From Humulus lupulus (lineage: Eukaryota > Streptophyta > Magnoliopsida > Rosales > Cannabaceae): a stretch of DNA of 64,000 nt. The notes below the pieces were generated by a model. The model saw nothing but the letters and a program-made list of their open reading frames with translations. It did not search any database and was not told where the DNA came from. Shown here piece after piece: positions 1-10,122 of the stretch; the first letter of the stretch is position 1, and the number at the start of each line of letters is the position of its first letter. Location of the stretch: the NCBI RefSeq assembly GCF_963169125.1, contig NC_084795.1, positions 144,373,766 through 144,437,765 on the forward strand, given 5' to 3'. The position numbers and the translations under genes were made by a program.

Positions 1-1435
1 GCCGTACCTGTTTGGGTAGAAGGTCGTGAGTTCACAATGGATCGTTTAGTCTGGGACCTATGTGAATACAACGTCATATTTGGATGGATTGGTTAACCAA
101 ATATGGAGTCATTGTCAATTGCAAACGTAGAAAAGTGGTCGTCACCATAGAGGGAGAAGAACCATTCGAGTTCAAGGGTACATCAAAAGAGAATAATGCC
201 CCATGATTTATGTGATGAAGGCGAGAAAATTTTTGAGTGATAGATGTATCGCTTTTCTAGCAAGCATAGTGGATAAGGATAAAGAGACGGGTCAACAACC
301 TTCTCATGTACCGGTTGCATGCAAGTTTCCTAACGTACTTTCCGAAGATGTCCCAGGGATTCCACCAGACCGAGAGATCGTGTTTGAGATAAAGCTAATT
401 CTGGGAACTACGCCAATGTCAAAGTCTCCCTACAGGATGGCACCAGCTGAACTCAAGGAGTTGCAATCACAACTGCAAGAGTTACTAGACAAGAAGTTCA
501 TAAGGCCAAGCCATTCTCCATGGGGAACCTCGATTTTATTCGTGAAGAAGAAAGAAAACTCGATGAGAAAGTGTATCGATATCCATAGCCTAGGATCGAC
601 AATCTTTTCGATCAACTAGAAGGAGCGTCGGTATTCTCCAAAATAGACCTGCAATCGGGCTACCATCAGCTCAAGGTTAAGAAGACGGATATAACAAGGA
701 CGGACTTCAACACATGCTACGGTCACTACGAGTTCTTAGTGATGTCCTTTGGACTAACCAATGCACCTGCAACATTCATGGATCTCATGAATTGCATATT
801 TCATAAGTATATGGATAAGTTCTTCATCGTGTTCATTGACGATATTCTAATATACTTGAAAAGCCAAGAAGAGCATGCAACACATATGGAACTGGTCCTC
901 CAGGGTCTTCAAGATGAAAAACTTTACGCAAAGTTTTCAAAGTGCAAATTCTGGCTAGAGAAAGTTAGTTTTCTCGGGCACATGGTGTCGGGAGACGAAA
1001 TTTCAGTAGATCCCGCCAAGATAAAAGCTGTTAAGTAGTGGAAACCTCCAAAAAATTCAGATAAGGTTAGAAGTTTTCTTAGGTGAACAGGATATTACCG
1101 GCAATTTTTTGATGGATATTCCAAAATAATCGCAACGATTACTGCCCTAACCCGCAAAAACATCAAGAATGAATGGACTAACAAGTGCGAGAAGAGTTTT
1201 CAAGAGTTGAAAACGAGATTGGCGACTGCCCTAGTGCTAACAATCCCTAACGACTCAAAGGGATATACAAATTATAGCAATGCCTTGGGCCAAGGGTTGG
1301 GAGCAGTTCTGATGTAGCAGGGAAAAGTAATTGCTTATGCTTCTCGACAGCTAAAGAATTACGAGAAGAACTATCCCACTCATGACCTAGAGTTGGCAGT
1401 AGTGGTTTTCACACTGAAAATCTAGAGGCTCTACC
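1..1435 (+). pseudogene. Decayed chromovirus pol (protease end, RT, RNase H), first part
   Basis: Remnant of a Ty3/gypsy chromovirus polyprotein that enters from the left edge. Seen in order: the end of the protease (near 40-110), the linker before RT (203-480), RT start (PSHSPWGTSILFVKKK near 510-560), RT core ([25 protein letters not shown]) with the catalytic FIDDILIY near 830-855, and RNase H start (near 1260-1430). About 36 bases are missing near 570-580, where relatives encode YRELNK and what follows, and several in-frame stops are present. The FIDD motif survives but the reading frame does not. It is interrupted at 1435 by a solo LTR and resumes at 3054. Closest relative in the window is the Tekay-type element at 7011-16341. 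Confidence 0.9.
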
Positions 1436-3053
1436 TGTTGGGTTTTATGCTCTTATAAAATTGCATTTCTTATGTAATTCATTCATTATCAATAATGTAG
1501 TAGACATCATTTTGTTCAATCAAATTGCATTGTTTACATGTTTTATTACATGATTAATTATTATTAATAAAAATAGTTACAAAATCCCGAACATATGTAT
1601 AGTGACTCGGTCACAGTGGATTATAACTATAGTTATATGTTCAAAAGAATTTTGTCCTAAGATTAAATCAGTAAGTGGATTTTTATTGATTGGGTAATCT
1701 ATGATAAGATCTACTTACAGATCTAGTATGATGTCATATCCAGGACATTGATCAAGTAGATAAGATCAGATGTATTTTGTTACATTGGACAAGATCGATA
1801 TTGATTATTGACAAGATAAGTAAGTATCGTTATTATCTAATCTAATTATATCACAACGTTGACCGTAGGTCAATTCAATCTTAATTTTGAATGATAAATA
1901 TTCTGCTAATTGTATTATTCAAGTCTTTCGATTTTTCGTTACCAGCTTACCCTACGGTCTAGCTCATACATACATATTGGGGATTTGGTAATATAATTGA
2001 GTGGTAGTATTTATCATATATATGAAATCTATAGCTTTTGTTTAAGAAGTGAAACGATGATTTCCTTATAGCTTGGTTCAAGTGTTAAATGATAGAGTAC
2101 TCATTTCTATAATTAAATTTAAGGAAATATCATTACAAGGAACTTTGTGGGAGTTAAGGATAAAATACCAATGAGGGGTAAAACGACAATTTTCACCCAT
2201 CTCATTAGTAGATCATCTATAAAGGATTGAATGATTGTTATAGTTATAACAATGCATAACGTATTTACATTTGGTGTAAAGCGTTTTATGAATTCAAGAG
2301 TGCAATTCTGAGTCTATAGTGGAGCCACGAGGAATTAATAAGGTAGTGAGATTATTTGTTATAAATAAACTCACGGTAACTTATTGGAGCTCGAGTTCAT
2401 GAATCAAAAAAGAAATAGAAGAAAATTTGAGGTTTTTATTGCAAAGTTTGAAGAAGATAGTATTATAGATTGGTATTAATATTAATAAAATGGATTAAAT
2501 AAAGATCAAAATTATAATTGTTTGATTTTGAAAAGTATTTAATTAATTATAATTATTAAATAATTAAATTAAAATGGGAAACTAAAACATATTTTATGCC
2601 CTAGCTGATTGCCTTTATATACTAGTGTTATAGAATGCATTAGGTTAGATGAATTTGACAATGTAAAAATTCACAACTAATATTTCTATACCTAGCCGCC
2701 CACTCTCTCTTAGTTTTCTCTCTAGGAATTCTCTTCCCATATCTTGAGACTTTCCCACATAAACACTAGGTTGTTTTAGAAAAAGACTTGGAAGATTATT
2801 TCCTGTTTCAAAGTGGTTTGGATTCCTTGCAATACCTATCATTCAACAAGGACAAAAGGTTAGGGATTCTAAAAGATGTAGTCATTGTTCCGCTACGCAT
2901 CTCGTAAGTACTCTAATGGTTTTGTTATTGTATTTACACATTCTTTGTAATATTCACTTGCTTGTATGCTTTAATGCTTTCTACTGTTTATATTGCTCTG
3001 AATATATATTTATAGGGACCATGCATATAGACTTATATAAATGAGACCCTACA
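1436..3053 (+). repeat. Solo LTR, probably Copia type, inserted in chromovirus pol
   Basis: The block starts TGTTGGGTTTTATG and ends AGACCCTACA (TG...CA with short inverted ends TGTnGGGT). It is flanked by a perfect 5-base duplication ctacc at 1431-1435 and 3054-3058. Removing it and one duplication rejoins the RNase H coding sequence ([17 protein letters not shown]). There is no primer site or coding sequence inside, so this is a solo LTR left by recombination. The Copia assignment rests on the general look of the start and on its similarity to the LTR at 23992. Orientation is inferred. Confidence 0.8.
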
Positions 3054-3330
3054 CTACCTGTATGGGACACACTGTGATATCTACACTGATCACAAAAGCC
3101 TAAAGTATTTCTTCACTCAGAAGGAATTGAATATGAGACAGTGTCGATGGCTGGAGCTATTCAATGACTACGACTACGACTAAGAAATTTTGTACAACTA
3201 GAGAAAACACAAAGAAGGTGGCAGATGCATTGAGTTGATAGCCAAGGGCTTACGTGATGACATTGAAAGAGATTTCACAACAGTTACGTGCCGACCTTGC
3301 TACCTTGGATTTGGAGATTAAAACCTTAAC
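3054..3330 (+). pseudogene. Decayed chromovirus pol, second part (RNase H end)
   Basis: Continuation of the pol fragment after the solo LTR. Readable pieces are [20 protein letters not shown] and [14 protein letters not shown], matching the RNase H C-terminal region of the Tekay-type element at 13018-13110. After about 3190 the frame breaks, with TAA and TAG stops. A weak match to the RNase H-integrase linker continues to about 3330. No integrase follows; 3330-3420 is unassigned AT-rich sequence. Confidence 0.75.
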
Positions 3331-3420
3331 AAAAATAAAAACAAAAATTCCTCTCTATTTTTTGAATATAATACAAGCTAAAATCTCTTAAATATTTAAC
3401 CGACTTGTTGAAAGTATGGG

Positions 3421-5071
3421 TTAATAGCACAAATTTTAAAGAATAAGATTTTTAGCGGATTATGGGAAATACTATTGCCATACCCAAGCCTAAGTATCGA
3501 GACCATAGGATTGGTCTCCCCGAGATTTAGGGGTTATTCTCAAATTTTTGAGTATGAATTTCTTGAACGAGTTTAAAACCAAATAAGGATCTTTAATCCT
3601 TACAAATGATTTTGAAAATGACCTAACTGCCCAAAATATTAATAATGAATTATGAGTGCCATAATTCATCCGAGTAAACTGTATGGATAATTACAATATT
3701 GTCTAAGCATAACTGGACTATACGTTGGAAGGTGAAATCTTGCTAAGAGCTAAGGACTCTAGCTAAGTCAACTTGTATTGTGTGGTTACAACATGAAACA
3801 ACTAGTGTATGTATATTAGTATAGAGACATATGCACATGTATACACTATTGTAGAAAGTTTACATAGAGACGTTAGTCTAGTAGGTGTTGATTCAGAAAA
3901 TATGACCAGTAGACATCTGTCATATCCTAGACGGCTAATCCTCGTCACACTGCTTGTTATTTTATTATGTCCAGTTCACTACCACGACGAGTGGCCAAGA
4001 GGTGAGGATTGCTTGTTTAAACCTAGGGGCTCCAAAATGAATGGGACCTAGTGGCCCTCAGGCTTACTTATTCATTGAACGGTTAGAACCCGAGCAAGTA
4101 CTCTGATAAGTTATTCCCAAATAGAAACCGTGAATATTGGCCATTCAGTGAGAGTGCCTAGAGATACTAGGGGTTGCCAAGTTTGAGTCAGGTTGAACAT
4201 CCTAGGGGCAACAGCTCGCTAGCACCACTGAGTAACATAGAAGTCTCTGTAAACCCGTGTAACAGCGATTACACTCTTCAATAGTAGCAATGCCCTAGGT
4301 AACTTGATGGTTACCCTCGTGAGGGATTTACTTTTGGATAAGTAGCGATGCCCTAGGTAACTTAATAGTTACCCTTGATGGGGATATTTTTTGGCTAGAT
4401 CTTAGTGTTGAGAATCAATTATCCCATATTGATTAGCAAAAATGTTGGACGGCGTGATATGCCTGAATTGTCAGAAATTATCGAGCGTTGGTCTCGAATT
4501 ATATTGTGATATATTATATTTGTTTGCTCTGGGATTTTCTAAGTGCAAGGATTTATCTGTTTATCTGAAATAGTTTGCCATTGGTTATCAAGCATAACCA
4601 TAAGTTTGTCAGGAGGCTTTTGCGTTCTTGAAATTGATTGCTTAGGGTTCGGATGGATCCGGAACCTTAATTTTGCTGAGCTATTGTTATCAGTGGTTAG
4701 TGACTTGGTCAGTGACCACCAGTCTTCTCTACATAATTTTGTTTTAAAGTTGAACTTACTCAGCGCTTTCGCTTACCTATTTATTCCCTGTTCTAGGTAA
4801 GAACAAGGGAAAAGTAGAGCAGTGACAGCTAGATTCTACCTTGTGAATGTACATGTGGACCGACCTTTTGGGAAGTTGTTTTGTTTTTGGAAATGTTGTT
4901 TTATTTTCATAAACAAGCCTTAGTTTACTTTACATAAACTATGTTTGTATTAACTATTATGTATGGCCATGCGACTTTAATTTTTTTTATATACGAGTTT
5001 TTGAGACATTTCAGTAAATGAATACCTTTATATTACCACATTATCGAGTCTTAAGAATCAGGGATGTTACA
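3421..5071 (+). repeat. LTR fragment of a chromovirus-type family (LTR H)
   Basis: The right end is clear: a block with CTTACTCAGCGCTTTCGCTT, a pyrimidine-rich stretch ending in TAG|GTAAG, TGTACATGTGGACCGACCTT, and finally GGGATGTTACA at 5061-5071. The same series ends LTR E near 55810-56157. The left end is uncertain. A possible TSD (atggg at 3416-3420 and 5072-5076) suggests a start at 3421, but the expected TG is TT there and the sequence to the left is not clearly Tat. The short frames at 3809-4051 and 4543-4800 are not convincing genes. Confidence 0.6.
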
Positions 5072-5840
5072 ATGGGTCTATCTATTTGAGACATAAATGT
5101 ATGTGCAACCACCTTGTATGGGCTTTCTAGATAAGGGTTTGTCGGCACAGGGGCGTATGAGCTCCCAATAACATTGGGAGAGTATCCAGTCTCGATCACT
5201 AAGATTTTTGAGTTCATATTAGTGGACACCCGCAACGGCCTACAACGTCTTGCTTGGGATACCAGCCTTGATTGGGCTAGGGGCAGCGACGTCAGTAAGG
5301 CATTTGGCACTAAAATTCCCTACACCGTGTGAAATCGGGTTGTTAAAGGGAGATCTGTTAGCAGCCCGAGAAGGCTACATTATCTCCATGAGGTGAAAAG
5401 GTCAGTCTAGTGCCCAAATACTAGTTGTCATTGAGGAAATAGGAGAGAGAATTTTTGAGGTCAAAGATTAGATCAACCCAAAAATGCGAGAAGATAGGCT
5501 GATCTTAATCCAATAAAGGAACATGAAGACACACAGCTCAAGGACAAAGACACCACTAAAGTGGTGAAAATAGGGGAGAACCTTACTAAGGAAGCAAGAT
5601 AGCAGTTAATCCACTTCTTGAGGGAGAACCAAGATGTTTTTGCATGGTCTCATTCACATATAATTTGGATTAAATCTAACATTATAAGCCATGCACTAAA
5701 CATAGGCAAGAACTTCCCCCTGAAGCAACAAAAAAAGGCTCCTTGATGACGAAAGGAAGAAAGCCCTGAAAGAAGAGGTTGATATATTATAGTCAAATAG
5801 GCTTTTAAGAGATGCCTTTTACCTAGATTGGATCGCCAAT
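5072..5840 (+). pseudogene. Tat-lineage pol remnant I: protease and linker
   Basis: Degenerate start of a Tat (Ty3/gypsy) pol. Translated pieces include TLYGLSR, GTGAYELPITLGEYPVSITK and IFEFILVDT near 5110-5225, typical of the part after the protease active site, then the linker before RT (FEVKD, KALKEEVD) around 5460-5790. Many stops and shifts are present. The active-site D-S/T-G is not seen; it would lie before 5072, where LTR H joins. Confidence 0.7.
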
Positions 5841-6480
5841 TGAATTTTAGTCCCAAAACCTAACGGCAAGTGGAGGGCCTGCACAGATTACTCAGACATA
5901 AATAAGTCGTGCTCGTAGGATTTCTTTCTGCTGCCTCGAATTGATCAGCTCGTAGATGCAAAGTCAGGCTATGACATCATGTCATTCATGGATGCTTATT
6001 ACGAATATAACCAAATAGCAATGAATGCTTCCGACCAAGGGCACACGAGCTTTATGACTGATAAGGGGCTATATTGTTACAATGTTACACCATTCATGCT
6101 CAAAAATCCAAGAGCGACATATGAGAGATTGGTGAATCGTATGTTTGCTGAGCAGATAAAAAATAACATGGAAGTGTATGTGGATGATATGCTCATAAAA
6201 TCCAAACACAATAACAACCATGTCGATGCCCTAGCAAAGTGTTTCACTATACTTTGAAAATATAACATGAGACTTAACCCACAAAAAAGCTCATTTGGGG
6301 TACCGTCGGGAAAGATCATAGGATTCATAGTGAAAGCACGAGGAATCGAGGCATGCCGAGATAAGATCGGGCTTTAATAGATATGCCTTCACCTCGAAAG
6401 CATAATGATGTCCAGAGTTTAACTGGATGAATGGTGGATTTAAATAGATTCATCTCAAAATCCATTGACAAATGCCTACC
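5840..6480 (+). pseudogene. Tat-lineage pol remnant I: reverse transcriptase
   Basis: RT domain of a Tat element. The best frame (5979-6257) runs from MSFMDAYYEYNQIAMN to YVDDMLIKSK. The catalytic YVDD at about 6177-6188 is intact, and MLIKSK is the usual Tat context. It continues in other frames with MRLNPQKSSFG and SGKIIGFIVKARGIEA (near 6265-6360). Stops at 6257 and later, plus indels, make it non-functional. The order protease-RT-RNase H-second RNase H fits Tat rather than the chromoviruses nearby. Confidence 0.85.
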
Positions 6481-7010
6481 CTTCCTTGATATTTTGAAGG
6501 GGACAAGAAGTTAAAATGGACGGAGGACTGTGAGCTTGCCTTTCAAGCTCTTAAGAAGCACCTTGCTGAAACTCCAATCTTATCTAAATAAGTGTTGGAA
6601 GAAGTAATGTACTTATATATACCTTACCACAATTGAGCATGCAATCAGTGCCACATTAGTTCAAGAGGAAAAAAAAGTGAAAAAGCGAATCTACTATATC
6701 AGTAAATGGCTCTTAGGGGCTGAGTCACAGTACCCTCTAATGCAAAAGCTTGTGTTGTACATGCATCTAGAAAATTGTGACCTTATTTCCAGGCACAACC
6801 AATACATATGCTGACTGATTAGCCATTAAGACAAATACTGTCAAAACCTAAAGCATCTGGTCGACTATTGAAATGAGCAGATGAACTCGGGCACTTCGAG
6901 ATCAAATATCACTCGAGAAAGACGATAAAGGGCCAGACCCTGGCTGCCAATACATATGTTGATTGATTAGCCATTAAGACAAATACTGCCAAAACCTAAA
7001 GCATCTAGTC
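6480..7010 (+). pseudogene. Tat-lineage pol remnant I: first RNase H, with a partial tandem copy
   Basis: Pieces such as LTD*PLRQILSKPKASGRLLK and ADELGHFEIKYHSRKTIKGQ mark the conventional RNase H. The segment 6799-6946 is repeated starting at 6947, but this second copy is cut at 7010 by the Tekay-type element and resumes at 16342. The unit is about 148 bases, so the duplication is not a multiple of three and breaks the frame. It predates the Tekay insertion. Confidence 0.8.
6799..6946 (+). repeat. 148-base tandem duplication in Tat I, first copy
   Basis: Unit from ccaatacatatg to ggccagaccctggctg. The second copy begins at 6947, with small differences (ctgactgatt versus ttgattgatt; ctggtc versus ctagtc). 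Its remainder lies at 16342-16430 beyond the inserted Tekay-type element. Confidence 0.85.
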
Positions 7011-8933
7011 TGTAGAATCCAATAACTTTACTTAGCTAGTTAGATAGTAGTAGTAGTAGTAATAGCTAGTAATAGTTGTAGTATGTTTATTACTGTGGAT
7101 TTTGGTTCAAGCCGGGACTTAGTTGGACACTTGTAGCAACACTTGTAGATTTTATAAATTTAACCTATAGTTTAAGAATATTAATTATAACCTAAGGTTT
7201 GATTAATATAGCTGATTATGAAGATGATATTTATTATACTATAAGGTTTAGATAGACCCAATAAGATATTGACACTTGTCATGTGCATGTTTATTGAGAA
7301 ATTAAGTATTTTTGAGGAATAGTTTATTAAGAGTAATATTTGAAAATCCCAGTGTCTGCCAGCACCTTTGAAATCGTTATAGGACTCAGTCAATTCAAAT
7401 TAGGCTGAAAAGGTGCAATTACGTTCATAATATTTCAGCATATGTCGTTATATCGCAGCTCTAGGGGGCGATATATCGCCACTCGGGGAATACAAAAAAC
7501 ACGTAACTTCACACAAACACTTAGAAGAGCCTCGGGAACATAAGCCCAGGCGATATATCGCCTATGATGGGTGATATATCGGCTCTAGGGGTGGGTTTTT
7601 CAAACAATTTTGAAACTGAGCTCATTTTATTCTATAATCTCTTGATAAGCCCATAATCTTTTGACCGAGTCTTAAGTCTTTGCTGAACGAATATTCAAAT
7701 GTTTTTCAATTAAAAAGTCATTATTTTTATTCAAGCAAAAAGAAGATCTTTTCATTCTTGAACTCTATAAATAGGACCTAGTACTCAGCCATTTCTTTCA
7801 TTCTTCAAGCTGAGTTCAGAGCCTTCAAGCTGCTAGGTTTACTTTAGAGTGTTAAACACTTGGGTTGGGGTTATAAACTTTATCATCTTAAGCTTATTAA
7901 ACACTTGGGAATTAAGATTAATAGTGTGATTTTCTATAAAGGTGTAGTTCGGTCATAGTGTATTCAAAGGTATTCCTATCCCTAGTTCATTTCAGTTTGT
8001 TTCATTAGTTTTTATAGTTTTTCTCTACTCAAATCCTAACTCATTGTTTTCCCTTCATGGTTAGGAAATTAAGTTCTTTGATCTTAAGGTTTCATTTTGG
8101 TAAGCTCTTCTTATCGGTGGTTTAGATTCATTTCTTTTTCATCTCCTTCTTTTAGAAGTACTCACCTTCTCACTAATGGTTTTTAGGAGTGTTCCAAAAT
8201 CCCGTCCTTGTTCTCACATCCCAGTATTTGGTAAGGAAAATAGGATAGTTATTATATGCTTATATGATTATGTTATAGTATGTTTTATATATGTCATGAT
8301 ATATGTATGTTTTGGGGCTTATAGTTGCTTAAATAGGAAACCCCAACACTTTTATGTTCTTGGGGCTTATAGTTGCTTAGCTAGCAAACCTCATTGTATT
8401 TTGAGGCCTATAGTTGCTTAGTTAGCAAACCCCAATAGTTACCATGTACATGGGTTAGAATTACGATATATGTTTATAGTTATATGTTATATGTTTATAG
8501 CTTATGTTTATGTTTCATGATTGTAGTAGATTTTCCTTGCTGGGCATTAGGCTCATTCCTTTGTTTTATATGTGCAGGGAAATAGTTATGGCAGCGGGAA
8601 GATTCTTGGCAACTTGAGGATTGTGTATTGAGGGAGAATGGATTCGGTGGATTGCGTAAATGATTCGAGGACGAAGTTGTTTTTTTGTCATTTCAATTAT
8701 GCTTTATATGTATTTTTCGCACCTGATTTTGTAATGAATTTGTTAAAGGTTTAAGTTATGTTTTATTTCAAACAATGGGATCCCATATCCTAACCGAATT
8801 TTTATATATTTCAACCTTTGCCTTACTGTTTTTATCAAGTTATGAATGTTTCATATGTATGTTTTCTTAAGATTAGTACCTATGCATAAGTATTTTTAAT
8901 GGTCCAAAGTCTAGAATAAGTTAGGTCATTACA
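7011..8933 (+). repeat. 5' LTR of Tekay-type element
   Basis: Starts TGTAGAATCC and ends GGTCATTACA next to the primer site. It contains a TAG-rich microsatellite (7040-7080), four GCGATATATCGC-type palindromes (7444-7585), a TATA box at 7764-7775, three copies of an inverted unit (8312-8435) and the conserved block CTTGCTGGGCATTAGGCTCA near 8535. At 1923 bases it is longer than the 3' LTR (1579) because 7081-7428 is absent from the latter. The 81-residue frames found in both LTRs are a by-product of LTR identity, not a gene. Confidence 0.93.
7764..7775 (+). promoter_or_regulatory. Likely TATA box in 5' LTR
   Basis: TCTATAAATAGG, also kept in the 3' LTR at 15172-15183. The sequence is a good plant TATA box. 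Transcription would start roughly 30 bases downstream, near 7800, which would make the upstream palindromes part of the U3 promoter. Confidence 0.65.
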
Positions 8934-8935
8934 GT

Positions 8936-8946
8936 TGGTATCAGAG
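8936..8946 (+). other. Primer-binding site (initiator tRNA-Met type)
   Basis: TGGTATCAGAG lies two bases after the 5' LTR end and is complementary to the 3' end of plant initiator tRNA-Met, the usual primer of chromoviruses. The match stops at the eleventh base (A where C is expected). Confidence 0.85.
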
Positions 8947-9085
8947 AAACAGTTCATTCGCATGAAGTTCTCCTCGATACACATACTCAAAGCTCCGAAT
9001 ATGACCGCCAAGTAAGTGTTTAAGTTATAGTTATTATGTTTATGTGTATAGCTAACGATTTTAGTCTTTATGTTTTTAGCTAAGA

Positions 9086-9553
9086 ATGAATAGAGCGTTA
9101 ACTTATAAGGATATCCGAGCCATTAAGGCCCTAAAAAGAATTAGAGAACCGAGAAAAATCGTAGGAGTGCTAGAAAGAATCACTGAAAGACTAGTTTTGT
9201 TCCACAGGGAGATAGGTCACCTCCAAGAATCTAAGCAGATCATGATGAGATCAACAAAGCAATACGTTTTAGTAATTAGACTCTTTATAGATTATAATAC
9301 CGTGATTGCAGCCTTAGAAGAAATTTGGGAGACGATAGATGACGAAGATGAATTGCCGGTAGCTATGAGATATTATTTTCTCATACTTAGGTTCACTTCA
9401 AAAATGGAATTTCAATTTACAAATGAACAAAAACATAGAACTTTTACGAATCTTCCTCGAGGGCATTTTGAGGCACAAGACAATGATGACTACAAAGAGA
9501 TAGATGACGATATGCTAGATGAAGGATCGGATGTAGAAGATCCCAATTTTTAG
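9086..9553 (+). CDS. Extra 155-residue reading frame between primer site and gag
   Basis: An uninterrupted ATG-to-TAG frame starting about 140 bases after the primer-binding site. I do not recognise the protein. The N-terminal two thirds are rich in charged residues and predicted helical (MNRALTYKDIRAIKALKRIR; IAALEEIWETIDDEDELP). The C-terminus is strongly acidic (NDDYKEIDDDMLDEGSDVED). No zinc finger, protease or transmembrane segment is visible. The frame is intact while gag-pol downstream carries many stops, which is the main argument that it is or was a real product. It may be an element-encoded accessory protein or a captured host segment. Standard chromoviruses have only a gag-pol frame. 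About 570 non-coding bases separate it from gag. Confidence 0.55.
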   Translation: MNRALTYKDIRAIKALKRIREPRKIVGVLERITERLVLFHREIGHLQESKQIMMRSTKQYVLVIRLFIDYNTVIAALEEIWETIDDEDELPVAMRYYFLILRFTSKMEFQFTNEQKHRTFTNLPRGHFEAQDNDDYKEIDDDMLDEGSDVEDPNF

Positions 9554-10122
9554 AATAGATTAGTTTCATTGTTTATTTTAATTTATTATTTGTTTTCTTT
9601 TATGATTGTAAATAGTGAATTTTTTTTTCCAAATTAATATCATGGTTATTTTGTTATAATGTATGAGTTTGATTTTTCTTTTGGAATCATAATAAATAAT
9701 AAATTTAATAAATAATGACTAAGTTCGATGAGGGTGGATGCAAATCAATGAACCAAGTTTCTGTATTGAGAGTTAGGGGGCCATAGTAGTGGGAACGATT
9801 TTACTGATCCCAGCCTCCCTCAATATGGTTAACTTTGGAACAGAGATGAGTTTTGAGCCTGAGAATTACGTCATATAGGATGATTAGAAACAGACTTAGA
9901 AAATAAAGATGGCTTATTTTTCTAAGTATAGAAACCCACTCTAATAATAAAGAAGACTTGTATAATTTTCATAAGAAGTCATAATTAATAGGTCCGAGTT
10001 ATGTTTGTTTAGATTAAGTTTTTGCCTTAGAGCCTATTAGGGTAAAGTTCTAACATGTTTCTCTCAACTGTTAGAACTCTGCTGCGATGTTGCTCTGAAG
10101 ATCTGCTCACACCAACGGAAAT
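9554..10122 (+). other. Spacer between the extra frame and gag
   Basis: AT-rich leader with no open frame of note. It includes a run of T (9619-9628) and reads as untranslated leader of the retrotransposon RNA. I see no RNA gene or clear regulatory motif in it. Confidence 0.5.

Noticed and set aside
3416..5076. LTR H as a clean solo insertion with TSD atggg
   Set aside because: The left edge lacks TG and the left flank does not continue the Tat pol seen on the right, so the five-base match may be chance; kept only as a tentative left limit.
8176..8421. 81-residue frame, nearly identical at 15584-15829
   Set aside because: It lies in the two LTRs of one element, so its conservation reflects LTR identity rather than selection.
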